A stretch of DNA of 64,000 bases from assembly GCF_901933205.1 (NCBI RefSeq), contig NC_044573.1, positions 63,975,993-64,039,992 on the forward strand, read 5' to 3'. This DNA comes from Camarhynchus parvulus. Lineage: Eukaryota > Chordata > Aves > Passeriformes > Thraupidae. Made by a program: the position numbers and the translations under genes. Shown one piece after another: positions 54,301-64,000 of the stretch. The notes below the pieces were generated by a model. It had not been told where the DNA came from. It ran no database searches and saw only the letters and a list, made by a program, of their open reading frames with translations. Within the stretch, counting starts at the first letter, position 1. Every line of letters starts with the position of its first letter.

Positions 54301-57300
54301 CTTCAGAAAGGATGTGATCTTCACAGAGACTTTACTGCAAGTCCTGTGTACAGTTTACAACTGGGCTCTGCAAAATGGGATGCTATTGAGCCTTTGATTT
54401 AATGAAAACTTAGGAAGTCAATTCAATTCACTGCAGGGACTGCTTTGTTCTTTCATTATGATTCCTTTTTAATGAGAAAGACGATGGCAAGGATAAACTC
54501 CATTCCTCGGAATTTTTACACTAATTACATACAAAGCACCATTCTGGCAGAGCGGGACTTATCTCCTTCAGGCAATGCAGTTATCATCTTGTAACCACAC
54601 TTCAGATCTCCCACATGAACGCTGGAGCTACGTGTGCTGAATGTGGATCCTGCTACCCTGGCTAGCTGCTTGGCTTGATGAATGTTTAAATATTCCATAA
54701 ATCACAGGGAAATACTGATACTGCATGAAGAGGCAGAGACAACCCTTGCATTCTGCTTACAGCTGTAGGATCAAGGGTGTACTATTTTATCAGAACCATT
54801 AACTTTCCTCATTGAAGTGGGAAGGGATGGTTGGTTTTGCAAACAGTACTTGAGATGTTTATGTATTAACAAGAGCCAGACACATATACTACCTCTACAA
54901 AGGACAGTTATCCCTTAATTCTACCAAAAAATCAAGTGTTTGTGATTCAGCTCACACCCTTATGAGACAATTTATTATTTGACATACTGTGAGGCAATCT
55001 GGGCTACATAGAGAGCTTCATTACCCTCAAATAAAATTACTGACAACAACATTCACCCCTCTGCAATATCTGATACTGTGGAGTAAGTTTCAAAGCTCAA
55101 TCTGTGCTCACGGCCACAGTATCTCAGCAATTCCAAGGCTGTGTTACCTCGCTTTCTACCTGCTCAAAAGCCTTGATTCTTTCACCTACAACATCTGTGC
55201 CCCTGTTTGAGCCTGTGGTACAAAATACATGTAATGGCATCTGCAGAGATGGAGACAAAAATCAAGCAGCAAGATGTATGAAGGGTAGGTACAAACTGCA
55301 CTTCCTCAGAGCTTCCTTGAGCCTGCCCACTCATCCTTCTAGTGATGAGGCTTATCTTCCCAAACAGGAACTCACAGCCTTGTACTCAGATTGGCACTGT
55401 CTTCGAAGGACTGGCAGGGCTCCTGGAAAAGTAAGCGAGGAGGGAGCTTTCCAGGCTTAGCAACAAAATCTAAATCCTTATCCGAAGATAAATGCTTGCA
55501 AATATATGTTGCAGATTTGCCTCTCAGACTTAGGTGCTGGCATCACTAAGAAAAGCATGACAGCATGAAATGCCACATTGTGATGATTTTTTGATTCTGC
55601 TGAATTCCACTAGCTACCTGTGATTTTGCAGCTGTGAGCTGAGTAACTGCAATGTTTCCCGTTTTATTGCATCTGTGGTTTCTATTTATGGACTTACTGG
55701 CATGAAATGGCCACAGCTGGCTAAATGCTCCTAAAATGAATGTACATTTACCTCCAGGGCAAAACTGCCTTTTTCTCAAGTAGTATACTCAGTACAGACA
55801 TTGCCTCACAGCAATGATGCAGCATCTTGATGCAAACACGGATCATCACCCAGGACTTTGGGCAGCCTAAAGCTCAGCATCCCTTTCATGCTCGCTGCAC
55901 TCCGTGCCTGAAAGGTTTGCTCTCATCAAATATGCACCAGTCTTTGAACCATGGTGCAAATCTGAATGCTGTGTCTGGAAGGTACTGGCTGAGGGCATAA
56001 ACTTGGCAGCCAGAAAGATGACCAGGTCTGAGCTTCCCAAAGTGAGAGTGATCTGAACTGCCCGATTTGAATCTTCCAGGGACTTTTTTACAAGGAGAGG
56101 TACCCCTAGTGCAACTTTAGAACAAATTCATTCTCTGTATGGACAAGACCTCCCATTCCCTCATTTAGGTCAAGAGAATGGTTAGAGAAATCTCTTTTTT
56201 CCCCTGTGCTCTTGTCTGCATTTCCAAGCACAGGAAAAATTAGGTGTTCCTATCCTTTCACACAATGCAGTCTTGCAGCTTTTGTCTCTGATGGCACAAA
56301 GGATGCTTCCTTGACCACCACAGCTATTTTGAAAGCAACCTAGTAACAAGAGATCTCTCGGGGTTGAACAAGATGCATCAGGGATCAAGGGACACTACTG
56401 CAGAGAATGCTACAGCACGGATGCTTGATGAGGCCAGGCCTTTATTGCTTTGGGGTTATCATGATTGTATTAGTGATTGCATCATTAAACCAGGACATAC
56501 CATGCTCAAGCTTAACTGCTGCCACCTCCATCCTAGAGGAACAATGTTTTCCAATTTTCATCTTGTATATGCTATGAGATGTACACGATTTATTTCAATG
56601 ATACCATGCAGGAGCATATAATGTGCTGCTTTGGCTGGGATTAAAAAAAGGAAAGATATTTTGTAACACGCGATGTATGCTGTGGGTCTGGACAGCAAGT
56701 GTCTTACCTAACGATCAGGAGCACCTTATTGAGAGAAATAACTGTAGAAAGAAAAAGCAGAGGGGTTTTTTGAGCCTTAACCTGCCATTTTATTTGCCCT
56801 ATGTTTGGGGCCAGGATTCCTCTCTGTAAATGTTTATTTCTACCTTGTTAAACAGCTGGCAAAGCAAAGCACACATGATGGAAATGAAAATTGACTAAGC
56901 CCTGAGATGCCTGGTCCTTTGTGTGGGTGGAAAGGAGCAGCAGGGCCAAAGCAGAAAGCATCTGTTTGCTGGTCAGTGTAACAAGAACAGCTGAAAGTGA
57001 AAAAAACCCCTGAGGATTAAAAAATACCATCCAACATCTCTGCTAGGAATAGCCAAACAAATCAGAACAAAAGACAGAGGTCAAGTCTATTGGTTTTAAC
57101 CCTGTCTTTGTATCCCCAACGTGGTCTTTTTTTTTTTTTACCCTGCCTTTCCAGCTATGTGGAATAATCATACTGTGCTGAAATTGCATCTGTTTTAGTA
57201 TTATGCTAAGAATGCAAGACGACTTCACTGGACTGGGAAGGGAAATTTGATGTTTAGAGCAACTATCATAAAGAAAAAAAATCCCAAGGTTCTGTACGAA

Positions 57301-57996
57301 AACTTTACATACCTGAAAAGTTTGACACCTCACTGAATTGTTATCACCTACAGAGTAAAATAACGAAGGCTCATTCAGCAGCAGCAGCAGTCAACATTTT
57401 ATAGCAGGAAATTTTAAAAACTCAATTGGAAGTAGAATGAAAATTCAAACACAATTATTATGTAAATAGAACTGAACAGAAATCTGGCTCTAGTCACACT
57501 GGTTTTTTTCCAGCTAGCTTGCTGTGGTGCCCATGATATGATAGGCAAATCCCAAATACATAACGTATCATAATCCTTGCTCCTCTGAGCATGCTATCCA
57601 AAACTGAAAATTGCACATTACAAAAAAAGATGTCTGCAATTTGAAGTGTCTGTAAATAGGCAGCATTCTAGTTTCATTTCTCCTAAAGTATAGAATTCCC
57701 TCTGACTATGAAAAGGGCTCTTCAGATCCCAAACAAAGGGACTATTTGGCTGACCATTTTCATAATAAACATATCCCACACGGTTTGGCATCCCTAATTA
57801 GAAGCCCGGAGTAATTAGGAGAAAGTAGATTGCAGACAGCAATGTGTAACACAGCAGGGAGATTCTGCAGCACTGCTATGAGAATACCAAAGACCTGAAG
57901 GTCATTATTTTTCACTGGTTCCAAGCCGCATTTGCTGCTGTGTTTCATTTTTACAATGCAGAATGATCATGGCCCCTTGCACTGGGAGGGCTGTGA
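30314..57996. other. Unique intronic DNA without recognised elements
   Basis: A stretch of 27.7 kb inside intron 2 where I recognise no mobile element, RNA gene or exon. It contains only homopolymer runs (T13 at 33719-33731 and at 57127-57139) and scattered AT-rich segments. Open frames of 130-160 codons occur near 33.1 kb and 45.5-46.1 kb but show no family resemblance. Such repeat-poor intronic stretches can harbour conserved regulatory elements. That cannot be judged from one sequence. Confidence 0.5.
57793..57819. promoter_or_regulatory. Candidate paired homeodomain site
   Basis: An 8-base inverted repeat, cctaatta (57793-57800) and taattagg (57812-57819), with an 11-base spacer. This gives two TAATTA homeodomain cores in a stretch without repeats. 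It is suggestive of a cis-regulatory element, but such AT-rich cores are common and conservation was not examined. Confidence 0.25.
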
Positions 57997-58212
57997 GAAT
58001 CATAGAATCAGAGAATGGTTTGGGCTGGAAAAGACCTTGAAGACCATCCAGTTCCAATAACCCTGCCATGAGCAAAGACACCTTCCACTAGACCAAGTTG
58101 CTCAGATTCCCTAGCCTGGAACACTTCCAGGAATGGGGCATCCAAACCTACTTTCAGTTTAAAGCCATTTCCTCCTGTCCTATCTCTACATACCTTTGTC
58201 AAATGGAAGAGA
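57997..58212 (-). mobile_element. CR1 LINE 3' fragment, minus strand
   Basis: Begins with the reverse-complement octamer tail (gaatcatagaatcagag). It then gives gaccttgaagaccatcc, ccactagaccaagttgc and ctcctgtcctatctctac, all typical of antisense CR1. It is about 215 bp and loses similarity after about 58212. Confidence 0.85.
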
Positions 58213-60211
58213 TGGGCCAGCTGGACTTGTCCTTCCCTGTGCTTCAAGGGCAATGTGACATCTTCTTGCAATGTCTGCCATGTGTCTGCAGGCCAGAGTG
58301 TGGGCTGAGCTGTTGCCTTGAGAATCCAAGGACCCCTTCTATCACAGATAGAGCAATAAAGCTACTTGGCTTCAGCTTTGACCATTTTATTTGACTGGAG
58401 GGATAACCAAGCTCTTTGTTTTACAGCAGTGGCATGAGCATGCTTAGGAAACTGAACAGTGATGAAATGCATCTTTTCTAATCAAAATTGCTCCCTGTCA
58501 TCCTCAGTGAAGAGGAAATTCTGACAGGATCAATGCCTTTCCAGAAGACATTTCATCTCAATGGTACAAGATATATTGTCCAAAGTACATGATATCTAAT
58601 ATAGTTTGATCAGTAATATACTTTCTTTGTTTCCCAGACAAACAAGGTTGTTCTTACTGACAATTGACAAAAAAAGGTGTTGGTTTAAAAGAAATTTTGT
58701 TATGTCTACTTAAGTTAAGTGCATAATACTAGCTTTATATTAGTATACCTTTACTAGTAGAATGGAGTTAAGTAAAAAGAGACATTTACCCTTTCTATCA
58801 TTCAATAAATAGCTGACAAGCACTGCAGTGAAAAAAAGGAACTCCTCTGTGGTTCTTTATCTTCCTTCAATTAGCCAGTTTTGGTCAACTTTGATGAAGT
58901 AGGAGTGATGCTGGGGAGGGATGCCATTATCTAAATAGAAATACATACTTGGATAGCACACACATCAGGAAATTACATATGGCTGAGATGCTAATGGCAT
59001 CAACCACCCTGAGATAGAAATGCTTAAAAAAATGATATGCCAGTAAGAGGTCTGCAGTCTTACCAGTCTCACAGGACTCTCTGGTTTACGCAGGGGCACA
59101 GATCACCTTTAATTACGTGTTGAATCTAAGACATTACAGCTACTGTAGGGAAAACTATATTTCCATTGACAGATGATATAACCTCATCACTTGGCCTAGA
59201 AGCAGAAATCATCCAGGCATACAGAAGTTCATAAAAAATGTTTCTGAACAAGGAAATTTTTGCCATCCCTTAGTACTGGTGGGCTGAAAACCCTCAATAA
59301 CTTGTTGCTCTAAAATGCAAGGAGCAGCTTGCAGTGTGGAGCCCTACTCACACAGAATCTGGCCCTCAAGGCTTTGTGGCTCCCGTCTGTTCAAAAGACA
59401 CTTCCATTGCTCCCTCATTTCTTTGTTTTCCAGAATAACAAAAAAATAGCAGTTTGGGTTTTTTTTCTGTTTTTAATGATGTCTAGTAGATGTGTTGTTT
59501 TCATTTGTAGCATATGTGATGTGGCTTTTAGAAGTAATTTATTTTTGGTGGCAAGCTGCTGATGCTTGCTCCCATGTTGGCTGTTAGCAATTAACACCTT
59601 CTGGTCAACTATGGACAATTTCCCACTTACTGCTTTTTAAGGTGCTAAAACTAATCTCCACCAGCTCGATCTCTCATAGCTCCATTTCACCCATTTGAGG
59701 CTTTTCTCACTGGTAGCAAAGGTTTTTCTTTTCCTCCACTAATAATGACATAGGACCCAGAGGATATAGGAAAGTATCCCTACATGTTTTTGTCAAGCAT
59801 TTCCCTCTGCTAACGAGGGGACTGAGGTGAGATAATATGTGTTAAAACCTTCTCAGAGGTGTAACCTCTGACAAACACAAGTTCTGGCTGTGAAAACAAC
59901 AGGCGTGAGAGGAAGCTACCTCAAGAGAAGGAACTGAGAACTACCTCGCTACCTGTTAAATGTTTGGCAGTTTTTCACCAGAAAAATGCAAGTTTAGACA
60001 AATTTTTCCAGTTTTTCATGACCTGTGCCTGAGTGGTATCCATATTTTAAGGCCCATATGAAAATCTCAAAAGAACAGATCCCCTTCAATGCTTGTGCCA
60101 CTTTTTATTTCGGGTCATGAGAACAAAGTTGCAATGATGATGAAAAGCCTTACTTACATGGACCTCACCGCTTAAAACTATTGAGTCTACTTTTACTCCT
60201 TGAAACTTCTC

Positions 60212-60273
60212 TTTTTTGGGGATTTAGATTTGGTTTTTGGGTTTTGTTTTGTTGGGGTTTTTTGGGTTTTTTT
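60212..60273. repeat. T/G-rich low-complexity tract
   Basis: T runs alternate with G runs (GGGG at 60218 and 60254, GGG at 60239 and 60264). Spacing between G runs is too wide for a canonical quadruplex. On the SLC35F1 transcript it is A/C-rich. Confidence 0.6.
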
Positions 60274-63156
60274 ATCATGGAAATGAAGTTTTAAAAACTT
60301 AGAGATTGTGACACCTACAGGACTGTGCCTCTCCACTATCTGATGACATGTTGATTCATTGCAAGCTGACAATCCTAATCTATGTAACCATTAGGGCAAA
60401 CTGTGGTAAAATTATTTTGGAAAACAATCTCAATATAAAAATGTAGTGGATGCTGCTGATCCTGGGCTAACTTTAGCTGCTGGAAGCTGAGCATTCACTG
60501 CAGAAGGCTTTAGTCAGAAAAGCTCAGGAGCTTTAATCATCTGCTAATGATGATTTTCAGAGACCAGTGCAAATTCTGCCTTTTCATTATCACTCAGGGA
60601 GTATATAAGAACAGCAAGGGACAGCTAAGTCCAAGAGCATCCAGAGTAAATCAAATTTTGGAAGAAGCCTCTAAAGAAAGAGGAACTCTTTATGTCTTGA
60701 GGAAATTATAACTTTCAGTCCTAGAGTCTATTCAGAGTTTTTTGGCAACCCCAAGTGACACCTCCTAAAACACTACATTTCTGCAAAAATCCCAGGAATT
60801 AATAAAGAAAGGAAAGAAAAAGACAAAGGGATGCAATTATTTTTTACTACAAATCAATTTATGATGGTTTGATTTCTGAAGGAGAAAGAGAATGATTTAA
60901 AAATGTTTCAGTCTTTCATAGAGAAGAACCATACTTGAAAAAAAAGTTTTTTGATGATGTCAGCACTCAGAACAGAATCATCATTAATATTATTCTGTGA
61001 TTTCCATCTATTAATGAAGCCACATGATTAGAGCTGCTAGAGAAACTGCCTTAATGGAACAAACACAGATAATGGATTTGAATAAATACACAAGCAAAAA
61101 GACAATGTCAGGCTCAGTCAGCTGGCAACATTAAATGCTGAGTAAATAAATAGGCTGTGTAGTGCCGTACCATCCAGCAGGAATGTTATGATGAATGCCT
61201 GGACCACTGCTTTCATAGCTTCTGTAGCCAATTTTATTTTGGGTTTTTTTGGATGAAACTATCTTTTTGGGGTTTCTTTTTACAGCTCCTTTTCAAGACA
61301 ATTCCATTGGTACCCTTTACATGTGTTCTAGTTGTTTGTGTGGTCTGTAATCAACCACAGGCTTTTTCAAACACCTTCCCCAGCCCTCCTCACTTGTCCA
61401 GAAAACATTTTCCAATATTCCTAACACTTTACCACTTAGTTCCCAAACCTATCATATTGGCACAACAGGTATTTCTGACAAACTCCCTTTAGTCCACCAC
61501 TACATTTTTAAACAAAGTTAGAAAAATATTTATAAAGTACCTTTTTAATACATATTTATATTTGAGTAAAGCAGAGTGCTTGATAGCATTTTTTAGATGT
61601 CAATATACACCAGGCATCAAACCTTATTCCAAATTAGCCTCTGAAATGCACAGCAGAATGCAGTATCTATATGGGTATACACTCTCACAAGCATTTTCAA
61701 AAAAGTAAAATCTATTTAAGAATCCATATAGGGACTTGCCTTCCACAGTATCTAAATGAGTCCAGAGGAGGACATTTCTGGGACAGAACTTGTGAACAAG
61801 GCAATCCTACACTCAGAATAATTATTTTTAAACATAGCGCTCCAGAAAGCTGCTACTAATAACATATTTTAAACCTTTGGCAGAGCAAAGTATGTGGTGA
61901 TGTTTCCCCCTACACAAACTGAAATACCAAGACAGTGAAACAGTGCCTGAGCAATCTCTCCTTATATAAGAACCAACATTTCCTTTGCACATTGGCTTTT
62001 AGCACCTCTGCAAAATGCCAGTGGGGACCAATGTTTATAAAACTTATGTTGTAATATGCTTAAGTGCTTTGTGCTGGAGTACAGAGGTATTTTTTTGACT
62101 GTTCATTTTTGCATAGAAATTAAGTCCTTGCTGCTTTGGAGCACTTTAGCATTGTATCACAAGATTGTACAATGAGTGAAGAACTTAAGCTTCAGGATTG
62201 TTCCCAAAACATTAAAAGATCAAAGAATGATCCAAAAATCATTGTTCCTGTAAAAAAAAACATGAGTTTTTCAGTATGCTGGTAAATGTACCATGGCCTA
62301 ATACATTTTGTAGTTATCCTCCACAGAGCCCTACCCTCCTTATGTCAGGAGAACACATTATATTTTTTTCTCTTTTATTTAGCTTCTAATCTACGTGTTC
62401 TGTGAAGGTGAATAAATAAAATTATTACCAAAAAGAAGACTGGCTCAGAAATGTACTTAAATGCATTCACTTCCCACACCTCATCTAGAAATGAAATCTC
62501 AAAGAAGGGAAGGAATGTGCAGGAAAGGCACAACCCCCCATAAAAAATACAGACTGTCAAAGAGAGCATCATTAGATAAACAGTACCAAAGCATACTGCA
62601 GTGCATTTCTCATTTTGGAGGTCAGATTGGTTACACAGGCCCCATGGCAAAGCGGTGACAGGGCCATGGAGCTGCTCTGCCCAAACCTCCCCCCAGAGAG
62701 ACAGCACCCCAAAATCTCTCCCTTCATCTGCTACTTCCCAACAGCTAAAAATTTGCTGCTATTTCTTTCTGTCTAGTAAGTGAACTACTCAATTGCCATG
62801 ATCAGCATCTAAAACTAGCAAGCTCTTCTTTGCTTGCATCTGAGCTCTCGTTAGTCTATGTAAGATGTAAAGCATACTAGTATTTCCCAGCAAGGCAAGA
62901 ACAATCAGAATTCAAAAGTACTGATGTCTATTTTAGCTTTTAGGTAGCACCCCAGTCCTTGAGATCTAATGATTCATTCTTTTCTAATGAAGATTTGTTG
63001 GTGTTTTTTTCAGTTCATCCAATATGTATTTCTAGGTAATGTAAATATGGAACAAATGCTAGTGGGATATGTGTCTAAATCATGTTGCTTGTTTTTGTTC
63101 TGCAGAAGCCTTTATCCCCACTGCTTTCTATAAAACAGTTTCAGAGAGACACTCAC

Positions 63157-63332
63157 CTTGTCTGACGGCTAGTGTTGTCGTGTAGACCAAGAACAGAAGA
63201 ATATAATTGAGGAAGCTCTGGAAAACAGGTGTGTTGGCATGGAAGTCTTCTGAAAGATACTTGCTTGTGAGACCAATGCCACAGATAAGGAGGGAGAGTA
63301 CCTGGCCAAGTGCCACAGACAGCAGGAGATCC
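63157..63332 (-). CDS. SLC35F1: SLC35F1 coding exon 2 (TM1-TM2)
   Basis: This is an internal exon of the solute carrier family 35 member F1 gene, an orphan transporter of the drug/metabolite-transporter superfamily with no agreed substrate. Read on the minus strand, it has a cttttcag-like acceptor at 63333-63335 and a gtgagt donor at 63151-63156. It encodes one completing base, 58 whole codons and the first base of a Gly codon (intron phase 2 before, phase 1 after). The peptide begins DLLLSVALGQVLSLLICG and includes SKYLSEDFHANTPVFQ, followed by a hydrophobic stretch and LAVRQ. This gives two membrane helices, TM1 (first 25 residues) and TM2 (about residues 36-56), joined by a short polar loop. 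From memory it matches vertebrate SLC35F1 nearly residue for residue after the first four positions. The paralogue SLC35F2 differs at many of these sites. The N-terminal exon (about 58 residues) lies outside the window. Identification rests on recalled family sequence, not a search. Confidence 0.95.
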
Positions 63333-64000
63333 CTGAAAGGAATGAGAATAACAGACATAAAACACTCAGCCTCCTCACTAAGGAGGAAATGCTCATCCTC
63401 CTCCAGGAATCATGTTCAGCATTTCTGGGGCATGGAAGAAACATGATGCTTCAGTCAACGAGGGGACCTGCTGGGTATAGCCAACATAACATTTCCATTA
63501 TTCCTGCTCTTATCATGAGCATAAACATTGTGCCAACATAGTGGCTTTTATTCACATGTTAAACAACAGCAGATGGCACGTCCCTACCATTTAATTTTGC
63601 ATTTCACATTTCACAAAGGATAAATGATAGTTTAAATCAACCAAAACTCAGTACTGCTTCCTTTGAGCATCCTCCTTAAAAGAAAGACCCAGGGTTATCA
63701 TTCAGAAACAGTGGGAAACACAGCTCTTTCAGGTCTTAGCAGCCACAGAGAAAAATAAGATAAAGGATCATGTTTCATCATCAAGAGGAATATACATTTC
63801 ATCATATAAACTATTCTTTCCGTCTACTGTGGATAGATATATTTATATTTTGTTTCACCCTTCCAACTGCTTACTTTTTCTTCTGCTTAATGGGAACAGG
63901 AGATTTCCATTTTCCCATTCCTGCCTCTTTCTGGTTGTTAGAAATATACTTTCTGGTTAGGCTTTTTGCTGTAATCTGTTTTTCTTATTTTTCATCTCCA
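63333..64000 (-). other. SLC35F1: SLC35F1 intron 1, partial
   Basis: Acceptor-proximal end of intron 1, continuing past the right edge. The polypyrimidine tract just before exon 2 (ttctcattcctttcag) is clear. The rest is AT-rich with no other recognisable feature. No first exon or CpG-rich promoter is seen here. Confidence 0.75.

Larger units (their letters stand above)
15358..63156 (-). other. SLC35F1: SLC35F1 intron 2 (47.8 kb)
   Basis: Complete phase-1 intron between exons 2 and 3, covering three quarters of the window. Embedded items are the polypyrimidine tract at 16788, the 25-bp-period repeat at 17151, the A/C tract at 21134, the CR1 tail and CTTTCC array at 21556-21674, short and medium tandem duplications at 24335 and 24979, the tRNA-derived SINE at 26482, a CR1 tail at 30200, a CR1 fragment at 57997 and a T/G-rich tract at 60212. 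No nested gene is recognised on either strand. Large introns early in the gene agree with the mammalian SLC35F1 locus, which spans hundreds of kilobases. Confidence 0.85.

Noticed and set aside
57127..57139. T13 run as the poly(A) tail of a minus-strand retrocopy (and likewise 33719-33731).
   Set aside because: No recognisable mRNA-like body or polyadenylation signal adjoins either run, and no target-site duplication is seen.
2334..63332. Assignment of the exons to the paralogue SLC35F2.
   Set aside because: The exon 2 and exon 4 peptides carry F1-type residues (LLICGIGLTSKYLSEDF; CMAGADVLVGRQQGA) rather than those I recall for F2.

Overview
The window is non-coding-dominated vertebrate DNA: AT-rich, with large introns and few repeats. 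The repeats I recognise are avian. They are CR1 LINE 3' ends with the terminal ATTCTATG-type repeat, and a SINE with a tRNA-Ile-like head joined to a CR1-like tail, the architecture I know from songbirds (TguSINE1). A passerine bird is therefore the best guess for the source.

The only gene I can support is SLC35F1, an orphan member of solute carrier family 35, read on the minus strand. Three consecutive internal coding exons are present. Exon 2 is 63157-63332 (176 bp), exon 3 is 15230-15357 (128 bp) and exon 4 is 2334-2493 (160 bp), counting one upstream coding exon. Each has an AG acceptor and a GT donor. The reading frame passes through all three without a break, with Gly split across exons 2/3 and Gly starting at the end of exon 4. 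Together they encode transmembrane segments 1 to about 5 of a roughly 10-segment transporter. Exon 1 with the promoter lies to the right of the window, and exon 5 onward lies to the left.

Layout from left to right: partial intron 4 (1-2333); exon 4; intron 3 (2494-15229, 12.7 kb), which holds a duplicated hairpin beside the exon 4 acceptor, two head-to-head CR1 fragments and an LTR-like element of about 970 bp; exon 3 with a possible second donor 30 nt downstream; intron 2 (15358-63156, 47.8 kb), which holds a polypyrimidine tract, an A/C-only tract, a CR1 tail running into a CTTTCC hexamer array, a 103-111 bp tandem duplication, the tRNA-derived SINE and two more CR1 fragments; exon 2; and partial intron 1 (63333-64000).

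Recognised mobile elements cover only about 2.3 kb (3-4%), which fits a bird genome. I found no bacterial, phage, CRISPR or operon-like content and no second protein-coding gene. The most interesting observations are local to splicing: an in-frame tandem donor at exon 3 and a duplicated acceptor-like hairpin module next to exon 4. I see no sign of a novel multi-gene system.
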